Source: VGSG01 sp040756375
GTDB taxonomy: Bacteria > Desulfobacterota > Desulfomonilia > Desulfomonilales > Desulfomonilaceae
DNA length: 64,000 nucleotides
Assembly (NCBI GenBank): GCA_040756375.1
Contig: JBFLZC010000027.1
Coordinates: 12,164 to 76,163 of the forward strand
Direction of reading: 5' to 3'
The position numbers and the translations under genes were made by a program. The notes below the pieces were generated by a model. The model was given only the letters and a program-made list of their open reading frames with translations, did not search any database and had not been told where the DNA came from. Positions 42,404-50,506 of this stretch are shown piece after piece (positions within the stretch are counted from its first letter, which is position 1; each line of letters opens with the position of its first letter).

Positions 42404-42435
42404 TTATGCAGACAACTTTCATAAGCACCCCTTCG

Positions 42436-42897
42436 TTAGTCCACGGATGCCATCAACTGATCCACGCGGCGCCTTGTGCGCTCCACATGAGATCCTACCC
42501 AATATATCCTTCCGCAACCCGGGCACTGATGAAATGTTTCAGCGTTCTGAAAAACCACGGGCGGAACCTTGCTCGACACCTTTTCTTTAGGGATCTCCTG
42601 CACAGGCAGGTTGCACAGCAGGCATCGGGAAAAGAGCAGAGCCGCATTGGGACGGATGTCCGTCTGCTCAAACAGTTCCTTGAGCTGTTCGGCTAGTCTC
42701 GCGCTGGTTATGATGACATCGATGGGGAAAGGAGCCTGCTTCCTCGCTGAAACAAAGGTGCGCCCTTTCGATGGAGCCACACACGGATATGCTGCATCAA
42801 AGCCCAGGATTCGGAGCCACTTGGCAAGCTTCCCCAGCATCGCGTCAACATCGAAACACGGTTGTGCTTCATTTTCGCCCAAATTGGGCTCGTCCAT
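42436..42897 (-). CDS. Mut7-C RNAse-domain protein
   Basis: A 153-aa protein of the Mut7-C (DUF82) family. The PIN-like half starts with FDVDAMLGKLAKWLRILGFD and continues with DVIITSARLAEQLKEL; the second half is a zinc ribbon (CLLCNLPV ... CPGCGRIYWVGSH). These proteins are predicted RNases; the cellular substrate is unknown. ATG at 42897 has AAGAGG 5 bp upstream; a GTG two codons earlier is an alternative. Confidence 0.85.
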   Translation of the reverse strand: MDEPNLGENEAQPCFDVDAMLGKLAKWLRILGFDAAYPCVAPSKGRTFVSARKQAPFPIDVIITSARLAEQLKELFEQTDIRPNAALLFSRCLLCNLPVQEIPKEKVSSKVPPVVFQNAETFHQCPGCGRIYWVGSHVERTRRRVDQLMASVD

Positions 42898-42976
42898 GCG
42901 CACCTCTTACTGCCGGACACGTTGGGTTAATTGATCAATTTATCACAAAAACCTGTATACATCAGAAAGCTCCGAC

Positions 42977-43067
42977 AGGGGCCGGTATCCCTTGGACCAA
43001 GTCGGGGGCAGGGCCTCCCGGCCTGGGAAGCAGTGCACCGGCAGGGACGCCGGTGCCTACCGGGGCC
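42977..43067. repeat. GGGGCCGGTATCCC / GCACCGGCAGGGACGCCGGTGC repeat
   Basis: A GC-rich inverted repeat of the GGCCGGCAGGGACGCC family seen at 21321 and 49143, in the spacer before the cyclophilin-like gene. Nothing else is recognised in 42898-43219. Confidence 0.6.
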
Positions 43068-43219
43068 CGGTGAGTCTGGCGGTCAGGGAGCTGCCCCGTT
43101 CAGGCACATAGTCGTCCAGTGCGCCCATGAAACCCGCGTCTGTACTTGATTAATCGCCTCCCGGCTTTTACAATGCATTATCGATCCGAACCGGATGAGA
43201 TCAAGGAGGGGTGGAAAAC

Positions 43220-43588
43220 ATGCGAATAAGGATCACCATAGGCAAGCTCTCCGTGGATGCAGAGTTGAACGACACCCCCACAGCCCGGAAGATTGCGGAG
43301 GCTCTGCCGATAGAATCAACCTTCAGCACCTGGGGTGATGAAATCTATTTTCCCATACCGGTGAACTCTCCACTGGATGAGAGCGCTAAAGAGGTCGTGG
43401 AACTGGGGGATTTAGGCTATTGGCCTGTTGGAAAGGCCTTCTGCATTTTCTTTGGTCTCACCCCCATGAGCAGTCCCGGCAAAATCGTACCGGCCTCCGC
43501 GGTGAACATCGTGGGCAAAGTGGTGGGGGACCCCTCCCGTTTCAAAGAGGTCATGCAAGAAGAAGAGGTGCTCATAGAAGTCGGCTAA
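43220..43588 (+). CDS. Cyclophilin-like fold protein (DUF369-type)
   Basis: The product is 122 aa from the ATG at 43220, with AAGGAGG 10 bp upstream; a GTG three codons earlier is too close to that site. The sequence MRIRITIGKLSVDAELNDTPTA, then ALPIESTFSTWGDEIYFPIP, GDLGYWPVGKAFCIFFG and the Asn-containing VNIVGKVVGD fits the small cyclophilin-like barrel family known from archaea and deep-branching bacteria. Those proteins lack proven isomerase activity; function unknown. Monocistronic. Confidence 0.82.
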   Translation: MRIRITIGKLSVDAELNDTPTARKIAEALPIESTFSTWGDEIYFPIPVNSPLDESAKEVVELGDLGYWPVGKAFCIFFGLTPMSSPGKIVPASAVNIVGKVVGDPSRFKEVMQEEEVLIEVG

Positions 43589-43827
43589 GGCTCTATCCCT
43601 CAAGGATACTGCATAATCACAGCACCCGTGGGGGAAAGGCGGGTGCCACGGATGAAACCCGTGGTACAGGGCATGAACAACTACCCCTTTTCGGTCCTGG
43701 AGGGGCCGTCCCTTTCTGTTCACCGCGAACGATAGCGTTTCCCCGGAGAACGCGGGATCACCGCATCCTATGCGACCCAAAACGGCTGCGCTCTTCTGAG
43801 AGTACATTCCGATAAGTCTTAATTCTG

Positions 43828-46218
43828 TTACCGGATGTGAGTGCCGCGCGATTCAGAGGGATCGCCCAAGATTTCTCGCCAATCTTGCGTAACCCGATAA
43901 ACTTCTCCCAGACCGTACAGCGAAAGCGTCATGAATATCGTCTGGTCAGGTTCCTTGATTTTCTTGGTGAGGGGGTCCTGTTCTCTTGTTTCCGAATATT
44001 TGAGGACTACATTCCAGCATTGGGGGCTGTAAGCGAGCCCGACGCTCGTGTAATAGGAGAAGTCGAATTGGTGCGTGTACTGGTTTTCAAAGAAACAATC
44101 GAGCGATTCCGTAACCTTGAGTTGCGCGGTCACGTTTGTTTGCCGGTTCAGGTCCCGCTGGTTCGCATCTTCGGTGAACTGGTGCACCACCCGTAGCAAA
44201 TCGCCTCGGTGATCCATGAGCCCCATATTGACGCTATATCTGCGGGCACGATTGTTGACAGGGTCATATTCGGCCTGTGCAGCCAGGTCCACCAGAGAAT
44301 GGGGCCGCAGAATGAGTTCCGCACGGGTATTGGTCAAGCCGTACTTGAACGGGAATTCCTCGTACGCGCTTTCGCCTTCGGGCCAGATCTTGTTCAAGTC
44401 ATAGCCCTGGGACACATGCACAGCCAGGAAATCGAGGTACTCTCCAGGTCCCATGCGCCCGGTCAGAGTTTGCCGCAATTCCGCGGTGATCAGACTGATG
44501 TTACCCAGCGTGTCGGTCTCATCGAACCGCGGGTACGGCCGGTCGTCACTGATCGGTCTGAACTTCCACCCCACGCGAGGCCGCACCGCGTGTTTGATGC
44601 GCTGGAACCCGAAGACCGGAGCGTTATAGACGGAATAAAGGTCGGTAAACACGTCCGCGTCCACCTGGAACTGGTCCGTCCTCAAGGTATTGACCTGCAT
44701 GGCGCTCTGCGGGTTGCGATAGTAGTCCGCAGCGTAGGCCTTGGCGAAATACGTCATGGAGGGTTCCAGCTTGAGATAGCGGCCCAAAGCGAGGGGTAGG
44801 CTGAGCCTCGTGTCTGCTCTCAAGCGGCTCCCCATCCAATGATCTCGCGGGATGGGCGCAAAGAAATTGTCGAAGACAACATTTGAGCTCAGGTAGAATG
44901 GTGTGTACGGGATCTGCTGATTAAAGACGGTTCCGGTCACGATGGGAATGGTCTGCACGGTGATTGCGTTGTCAGGGACCGCGAGGTCGTCGAAGTAACG
45001 TGCTTCAGCCTGGAACAGGAAATTGTTCGTTTGGCGATACACCACGGCATTGGATTCCAGGTATCGGACTCGCTTGCGTTTGTCCAGTTTGCCGCCCCAG
45101 AATTCAAAGTAATCACGGTCGGATACCCAGTTGCCGTTTATCCTGAGATCGGCCAAACCGAACAAACTTTGGTCGTGGTGCCAGGTAGCGTAAAACCGGT
45201 GACTCCCCGGTTCGGTTGTCGGGCCGTATTTCCAGTCGTATGTGTACTCGCCGTAGAAGCGGCCGCTAAAATCCTCGTACGGCACGTAGCGGAATTCGAG
45301 CGCGGTCTGAAGCGCTCTTCGAGTGCACACGCGAGGCGTGATCGTTATGTCCGCGCTGGGGCCAAGATTCACGAAGAACGGAAGTCGAAAGTCAAAGCCC
45401 CGTAGAGAGCTGTTGGAGAACCCCGGCACCATAAAGCCTGTTTGCCGCTGACGTTTCGCAGGATAGAACATCCAGGGAAGATAAAAGACCGGGACATCCC
45501 GAATATAGAAAAAGCCGTGTCGCAGAACGCCATAGCCTTCCAGAGTCACGTCCAGGTCCCGGCCTGTGATCCGCCAGTCGGGTGACGGGCCCTGACACGT
45601 AGTAAAGCTCCCTCTTTCGATCTTGTAGGTGGACTCGCCCACCTTCTCCAGCTTCTGGCCTTCCAGGTACACATTGTGTCGAGTCAAGAGCAGCTTGCCG
45701 TTAATCATGACGCCCGTAGCATCCTTCAACTTGATGGATATGCTTTCGGCTTCGATTACGTCGCTCCCCATACGGGCGATCACACCTCCCTTTGCAGTGA
45801 GCACGCCCGTGTCTTTGTTATAGCTGACCGTGTCCGCCCTCAAACGCGTATTGCCCTGCCGAACAGTCACGTTTCCCGACAACCTGTATAAATTTTTCGC
45901 CCAATCGACGTTAACGGTGTCCGTGTGAATCTCGACTTCGCCTGGGAGGATTAGGGAGTGGTCACGAACTTGCTTATCCAGTAATTCCGGGGAAAGACCT
46001 TCTTGTGCATTCAGTCCGGCTGACGCGATAAGAACGAACGCAAGCACGCATATGAAGAAGAGCACCCGACCGGCACAAGCCCTGGTCGGAGCCCAAGCGC
46101 CTGCGGATTTGGCACGTCTTCTCCTGTCCGTCCCGCGAAGGCACGGGGAGAGCAGATGGGATGTGCTCTTTAGGTGTGGGATTGTGCGCTTGCTCTGCAT
46201 CGATCTCCGAGCCCGCAT
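43828..46218 (-). CDS. lptD: LPS-assembly protein LptD
   Basis: The 796-aa outer-membrane protein inserts lipopolysaccharide into the outer leaflet together with LptE. A signal sequence (VLFFICVLAFVLIASAGLNAQ) lies at about 53-72, so the true start may be later than 46218; no clear ribosome site separates the options. An OstA/LptA-like jellyroll (VEIHTDTVNVDWAKNLYRLSGNVTVRQGNTRL) spans about 90-200, followed by LptD signatures (VPVFYLPWMFYPAK, RQTGFMVPGFSNSS) and a C-terminal beta-barrel to residue 796. It lies downstream of folC. LptE is not seen here. Confidence 0.93.
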   Translation of the reverse strand: MRARRSMQSKRTIPHLKSTSHLLSPCLRGTDRRRRAKSAGAWAPTRACAGRVLFFICVLAFVLIASAGLNAQEGLSPELLDKQVRDHSLILPGEVEIHTDTVNVDWAKNLYRLSGNVTVRQGNTRLRADTVSYNKDTGVLTAKGGVIARMGSDVIEAESISIKLKDATGVMINGKLLLTRHNVYLEGQKLEKVGESTYKIERGSFTTCQGPSPDWRITGRDLDVTLEGYGVLRHGFFYIRDVPVFYLPWMFYPAKRQRQTGFMVPGFSNSSLRGFDFRLPFFVNLGPSADITITPRVCTRRALQTALEFRYVPYEDFSGRFYGEYTYDWKYGPTTEPGSHRFYATWHHDQSLFGLADLRINGNWVSDRDYFEFWGGKLDKRKRVRYLESNAVVYRQTNNFLFQAEARYFDDLAVPDNAITVQTIPIVTGTVFNQQIPYTPFYLSSNVVFDNFFAPIPRDHWMGSRLRADTRLSLPLALGRYLKLEPSMTYFAKAYAADYYRNPQSAMQVNTLRTDQFQVDADVFTDLYSVYNAPVFGFQRIKHAVRPRVGWKFRPISDDRPYPRFDETDTLGNISLITAELRQTLTGRMGPGEYLDFLAVHVSQGYDLNKIWPEGESAYEEFPFKYGLTNTRAELILRPHSLVDLAAQAEYDPVNNRARRYSVNMGLMDHRGDLLRVVHQFTEDANQRDLNRQTNVTAQLKVTESLDCFFENQYTHQFDFSYYTSVGLAYSPQCWNVVLKYSETREQDPLTKKIKEPDQTIFMTLSLYGLGEVYRVTQDWREILGDPSESRGTHIR

Positions 46219-46268
46219 GAATTGGTCGGCTGTCTAGTGTAGTGTCTCCGAAAAAGCTTGGCAGTTCT

Positions 46269-46335
46269 GGTGGGACAGTCCCGCGAGACGCGGGATTGCC
46301 TGTCCATAAATGACGGGCAAGATGCCCGTCCCACC
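46269..46335. repeat. GGTGGGACAGTCCCGCG hybrid repeat
   Basis: The arms GGTGGGAC...GTCCCACC match the family at 5009, but the centre carries a GTCCCGCGAGACGCGGGATTGCCTGTCC module like the one at 62787. This is another case of mixed repeat parts. Confidence 0.7.
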
Positions 46336-46420
46336 AAAGACATTCTGACGAGTCGCCGGGGTAATTGGCATATGACCTCCGGGCGCGCATCTAGTCGTAA
46401 AGCTATCATGGAGACACCAC

Positions 46421-46562
46421 AATAGGTCCTGTTGGGGCACAAAGACTCCCAAGCGCTGGAAGCGCTTGGCATAGGTGGGAGTTTTTGGGGAGGGGTCCGG
46501 GGAGGCCCTTTTTGTTCGGCCTCCCCGGAAACTCTTCCCCAAAACTCCCGAGAAGACCTATT
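46421..46562. repeat. 142-bp palindromic element overlapping the folC stop
   Basis: AATAGGTC (46421) and GACCTATT (46555) bound the element. Inside are a perfect CCAAGCGCT-GGA-AGCGCTTGG hairpin and a long stem, GGGAGTTTTTGGGGAGGGG...CTCTTCCCCAAAACTCCC (46477-46549), enclosing GGGGAGGCC/GGCCTCCCC. The right arm contains the folC TAG. In RNA it would be a very stable 3' structure and may act as the folC terminator; it could also be a small mobile palindrome. Confidence 0.6.
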
Positions 46563-47898
46563 CGTCAGACCGGCCGCAGGCTCTCCTGATTGGGCCAATC
46601 ATATACAGAGAGCCGGTAGCCAACACAACGTCATTCTTCCCGGCCTTGCCCAGGGCCTTTCGAAAGCCTTCTTCTATGCTCCGAGCCACGAAGACCGGGA
46701 TACCCAGTTCTCGGACCAGCGCTGCTAGTTCTTCCGGATCCAGCGCCCGGTCTCCCTGCGGCGCGACGCATACCACTTCCTTTGCAATAGGGGCGATGAT
46801 GCGGACCATCTCCCGATAGTTCTTTTCTCGAAGCATCCCCAGCACGAGAAACGGCCGAACTCCGGGATACGTCTGCCGGAGCGTGCTCTTGAGCAATCTC
46901 ATACTCTCAGGACTGTGCGCACCGTCGATCACCACGTCAGGCGAGCGGCTCAGGACCTCAAACCTGCCCGCGAACTTGGTCCTGGCCAGACCGGAGCGAA
47001 TAGCAGCCTCCGGTATCGCATATCCCTGGTCTTGCAGTTCTTCTACCACCGCGCAGGCCAAAGCAGCGTTCTTTACTTGATGCGCGCCAACCATGCTGAG
47101 GCGTAAACCTTCAAGCTCCTGCCGCTCGGATCGATACGTGAAAAGACTGGGACCGGTCCGTTTACCGATAAAGTCGCGGCCGAAGAGCTTCATCCGCGCC
47201 CCGAATTCTTCAGCCACTTCGCCTATGACCTTGCGTGCTCCCTTCCTGGTGGCTCCGGTAACCAGAGGCACTCCGCGCTTGATAATTCCAGCTTTTTCGC
47301 GGGCGATTGATTCAATGCCCTGACCTAGATAATCCTCATGCTCGCGAGCAATGTCCGTGATCACCGCCACCAAGGGAGCAACCGTGTTCGTGGCATCGAG
47401 CCTGCCTCCGAGCCCTACCTCCACCACCGCGATATCCGGCTTTGCCTGAGCAATGCACTCGAACGCGACCGCGGTGGTGAACTCAAAGAAGGTTGTATGT
47501 TCGGGATCGTACACCTGCCGAATTCTCTCAGTGGCCGCTATTATGGCTTCTTTGGAGACCAGCGAGCCGTTCACCCGGATGCGTTCACGGAAATCGTTCA
47601 AATGCGGTGAAGTGTACAACGCGGCCGTGAATCCTGCGTCCTCCAGGATGTGATAAACAAAGGACGCAGTGGAGCCCTTCCCCTTGGTGCCCGCCACATG
47701 AATCGAGGGGAAACGCTTCTGCGGGTTGCCCAACCCTTCAAGCAGGCGAGTTATATTCTCAAGACCGAGGAGGATGCCGAAGCGCTCCAGGCTGCACAGG
47801 AAGGCATAGGTCTCCTCGTACTCCTGGTCGAGGTTTCGGGCTGGAGATGCGGTCATGGGCATCCTCGGGGGTCTGTGCTTGAGGGTTTCGTATAGCAT
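46558..47898 (-). CDS. folC: Bifunctional dihydrofolate/folylpolyglutamate synthase FolC
   Basis: A 446-aa Mur-ligase-type enzyme that adds glutamate to dihydropteroate and folates. The P-loop HVAGTKGKGS (68-76), the Mg-binding FFEFTTAVAF, VGLGGRLDATN, ITDIAREHEDYLG and the C-terminal DGAHSPESM/KLR-type motifs are present. The start is uncertain: MLYETLKH (47898) and MPMTASPARN (12 codons in) are both possible, neither with a clear ribosome site. Followed by a large palindrome and then lptD. Confidence 0.94.
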   Translation of the reverse strand: MLYETLKHRPPRMPMTASPARNLDQEYEETYAFLCSLERFGILLGLENITRLLEGLGNPQKRFPSIHVAGTKGKGSTASFVYHILEDAGFTAALYTSPHLNDFRERIRVNGSLVSKEAIIAATERIRQVYDPEHTTFFEFTTAVAFECIAQAKPDIAVVEVGLGGRLDATNTVAPLVAVITDIAREHEDYLGQGIESIAREKAGIIKRGVPLVTGATRKGARKVIGEVAEEFGARMKLFGRDFIGKRTGPSLFTYRSERQELEGLRLSMVGAHQVKNAALACAVVEELQDQGYAIPEAAIRSGLARTKFAGRFEVLSRSPDVVIDGAHSPESMRLLKSTLRQTYPGVRPFLVLGMLREKNYREMVRIIAPIAKEVVCVAPQGDRALDPEELAALVRELGIPVFVARSIEEGFRKALGKAGKNDVVLATGSLYMIGPIRRACGRSDE

Positions 47899-47978
47899 GG
47901 GTCAGAATTACCGTCAAGACCGGCCACCCGTTAAGTATTCGTTATTATTCGTTATGTCTTCGCACCTCACCCTTCCCA

Positions 47979-48980
47979 TCAGACACCCAGGGCCTGGCTC
48001 AACCGAGATATAATGGCATCCCAATGCGACTTATCTTTGAAAATAACCACCCTACCCCCTTGCCCCACCATCTCGTTGGTTCCTTTGCGGTTGACGAGGT
48101 TGAGCTTCCCCGCGAGCTTTTTTGCGTGCTCTTCGGGCTTTTTCATATGTACGGTTCCAACGATCTTGATGCGCGGATTGGCTTCCAGCAGCGTGGGGAC
48201 CGTTTCCACGATGGTGGGATCGAACCAGCAATCGAAATAGACCAGCTTTGAAAGCGTGGTTCGGAACACCGCCGCGTACGGATCATCCTTGGGACTGACT
48301 GCGAGCCACTTGCCCACCGAATCCAACACCCTTCCTCCGCCGGAAAACCCTGCCAACACGAGCCTGGTGTTCTCTTTCTTCACGTGGGGCATAGTGATCC
48401 GAATAGCCTTGTATAACTGATTTACCACGTCAAAGAGCCGATCGGGCCGCTCGCCGTCGATGGGAACCAGGCCCTTCCAGCGCTGCTCACTTTTGACCTT
48501 GGCATCTACGAAAGGCGTATCCACCAAGCCGACAAAGAGGAATGGCCGTCGCGGATGCTTTTCCGCCACCTCTTTGAGCTCAGCCTGGAATGCTCGGTAG
48601 TAATCCTTTGAATGCATCCCATGAAAATAGAGAATGATCTCCAGGCGATCGGATTTCCGGAAATCATGATGCCCCACCAGCCACACGTGCCTCAGCTCAT
48701 CTCCCCAAGCCGGCAGTCTCCACCGTTGGTATGGAATCTGCCCGCTAAAGGACGCGGCTAAGCCTCGATGACCCTTGAGCATTTCTATTTCGGTTGCCTG
48801 TCGTATGTGTGGGGAATGTGCAGCGAGTGTGCACGAACAGATCGAAAGTGCGGCGGCAAGCAGCGCCAGCACGGCCGGCAGAGGAATTCTGCTGAGCTGA
48901 GAAGCAGTGTGAAGCCTTGAGCCGGTCCGGAACGACCACATGGGGGAGAAAGCCACTCCAAATGGGATTTCCCTCCCCAT
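47979..48980 (-). CDS. Exported alpha/beta-hydrolase-like protein
   Basis: A 333-aa hypothetical protein. Around residues 30-50 a hydrophobic signal segment (PLPAVLALLAAALSICSC) suggests export, possibly as a lipoprotein; the start may be the Met at residue 14. The body reads as an alpha/beta hydrolase: strand IILYFHGMHS with an oxyanion-type HG, nucleophile elbow GFSGGGR, an Asp-containing YFDCWFDPT, and a late His in KDKSHWDAI. This gives a plausible Ser-Asp-His triad. No specific esterase or depolymerase group can be assigned. It is upstream of folC on the same strand with 80 bp between. Confidence 0.7.
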   Translation of the reverse strand: MGREIPFGVAFSPMWSFRTGSRLHTASQLSRIPLPAVLALLAAALSICSCTLAAHSPHIRQATEIEMLKGHRGLAASFSGQIPYQRWRLPAWGDELRHVWLVGHHDFRKSDRLEIILYFHGMHSKDYYRAFQAELKEVAEKHPRRPFLFVGLVDTPFVDAKVKSEQRWKGLVPIDGERPDRLFDVVNQLYKAIRITMPHVKKENTRLVLAGFSGGGRVLDSVGKWLAVSPKDDPYAAVFRTTLSKLVYFDCWFDPTIVETVPTLLEANPRIKIVGTVHMKKPEEHAKKLAGKLNLVNRKGTNEMVGQGGRVVIFKDKSHWDAIISRLSQALGV

Positions 48981-48989
48981 CTATAGGCA

Positions 48990-49018
48990 TTTTATCAGTA
49001 TATCAGCAGATTTGTCAA
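48990..49018 (-). promoter_or_regulatory. Possible sigma-70 promoter of the exported hydrolase
   Basis: TTGACA (49018-49013) and ATAAAA (48995-48990) are separated by 17 bp. It lies so close to the ATG at 48980 that transcription from it would favour the downstream start at about 48941. Confidence 0.4.
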
Positions 49019-49142
49019 CGAAGCATCACGCTTTACACACGAGCTGAAGCACTCAGGGGGGAGCAAGGCTGGATAAAATAGAGGAATAAACTTTTAATTT
49101 TAGCAAGTGCCAATAATAATGTCCGATTGCCGCTTGGGCTTT

Positions 49143-49248
49143 GGTAGGTGCCGGCCTCCGTGCCGGCACATTTTTCCTAAAAATATCAACCAGCTCGGGC
49201 CGGCAGAGCCTGCCCCGGACCTGATCCGGGGGACGCCGGCCCCTACCG
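49143..49248. repeat. GGTAGGTGCCGGCCTCCGTGCCGGC inverted repeat
   Basis: The arms GGTAGGTGCCGG and CCGGCCCCTACC enclose GCCGGC hairpins and a GGTCCGGG/CCCGGATC stem. It is related to the repeat at 42977. No gene is seen between 49019 and 49430. Confidence 0.65.
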
Positions 49249-49430
49249 ATTCTTCTTCAAGCGCGGGCTGTCCAAGAAGCCAAGAATTTTGACAACCGGC
49301 ATACGTGGAGCGCCTTGCTGTTCTCCGTGATTGCGAAGACCTCGGGCTCGATTCGCGGGACTCGAAATGACCATCTTACGGTCCTGTAAGTTGAACAGAT
49401 AAGTGGTGGACTTGTGGGATCAAATGTTAG

Positions 49431-50426
49431 TCACGGCTGGGCGAGACCAGCCTCGAGCAGTGAAAACCAGCCTTTGGGATCGGAGTACCAATGGGTCACC
49501 TCCATGCCGGCGTCGCGAATCATATCTTGAGCGCCTGCTCGCCGGAATTTGCGACAAATCTCTGTTCGAATAGCCTCCCCCTTCTTCAACACAACTGAAA
49601 TTCTGAGAGCTTTGAGGTCCACGCAAATTTCCTTTCTCGCGCGAAGGTGCATTTCGATTTGTTCTTTTCTTTCATCGAAGAATGCAACGTGATCGAAGTT
49701 TGCAGGATTGAAGGTCGCGCCCAACTCACGATTGATCACAAGTAATACGTTCTTGTTGAATTCGGCGGTGACGTTTCGCGAATCGTTGTACGCCGCCTCG
49801 AGGATTTCGATCGGTTTGAGCATATCCAATCCGAGGAGAAAACGATCACCCGGATTGAGCATAGCGGCTACACTTTGCAGAAAAGACAAGGTCTCCCCCT
49901 CGTCCAAGTTACCCATGGTACTACCTAAGAACAAAACAAGCTTGAGGCGATCTGATTGCAGCCTCTGGCAGTCGCGGGTAAAATCCGCCACCATTCCGTT
50001 GACTGTCACTTCCGGGTACACTTCTGCCAGCTGCGCAGCGGATTCCAGCAAGGTGGGGCCACAGACATCCACAGGAATGTAACGCACATCGGGCCTACAT
50101 GAAGCGCCCAGAGCATCGAGCAAAATCCGGACCTTGCGGTTGCCCCCGGCGCCCAATTCCACGATGTCGCCTACTTGAAACCCTCGCAAAATATCCTTGG
50201 CATGAGTGGAAAGCAGTCGCAGTTCGGTTCTCGTCAAATAATACTCGGGAAGATCACATATGACTTCAAAGAGCTCCGATCCACGCGCGTCGTAAAAGTA
50301 CTTGCTCGGTATATATTTCTGGTCGGCCATGAGACCCTTCAGAACATCCTGAGCCATCGTATTGGTTGCATCTTCTTCGAATCTGTTTCGGGCGACGGAT
50401 TCCGCTAAGGTAGAAGACGCAGGCAT
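49431..50426 (-). CDS. egtD: L-histidine N-alpha-methyltransferase EgtD
   Basis: This 331-aa SAM-dependent enzyme trimethylates the histidine alpha-amino group to give hercynine, the first step of ergothioneine synthesis. Hallmarks are IPSKYFYDARGSELFEVICDLPEYY, given here by its core KYFYDARGSELFE (42-54), the SAM loop IVELGAGGNRKV (88-99), YIPVDVCGPTL, FLGSTMGN and a C-terminal region with YSDPKGWFSL. GGGAG lies 10 bp before the ATG. It starts 80 bp after the metallopterin-cysteine desulfurase fusion gene on the same strand. The aerobic partners EgtB/EgtC are absent, which fits an oxygen-independent route. Confidence 0.93.
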   Translation of the reverse strand: MPASSTLAESVARNRFEEDATNTMAQDVLKGLMADQKYIPSKYFYDARGSELFEVICDLPEYYLTRTELRLLSTHAKDILRGFQVGDIVELGAGGNRKVRILLDALGASCRPDVRYIPVDVCGPTLLESAAQLAEVYPEVTVNGMVADFTRDCQRLQSDRLKLVLFLGSTMGNLDEGETLSFLQSVAAMLNPGDRFLLGLDMLKPIEILEAAYNDSRNVTAEFNKNVLLVINRELGATFNPANFDHVAFFDERKEQIEMHLRARKEICVDLKALRISVVLKKGEAIRTEICRKFRRAGAQDMIRDAGMEVTHWYSDPKGWFSLLEAGLAQP

Positions 50427-50506
50427 GACAAGTATGCTCCCTTTCTGCGGTTACAACCTCGAAGCCTTTACCAAGCGTTTCGCCATTTCAGCGCCGTTGC
50501 CGCAAA

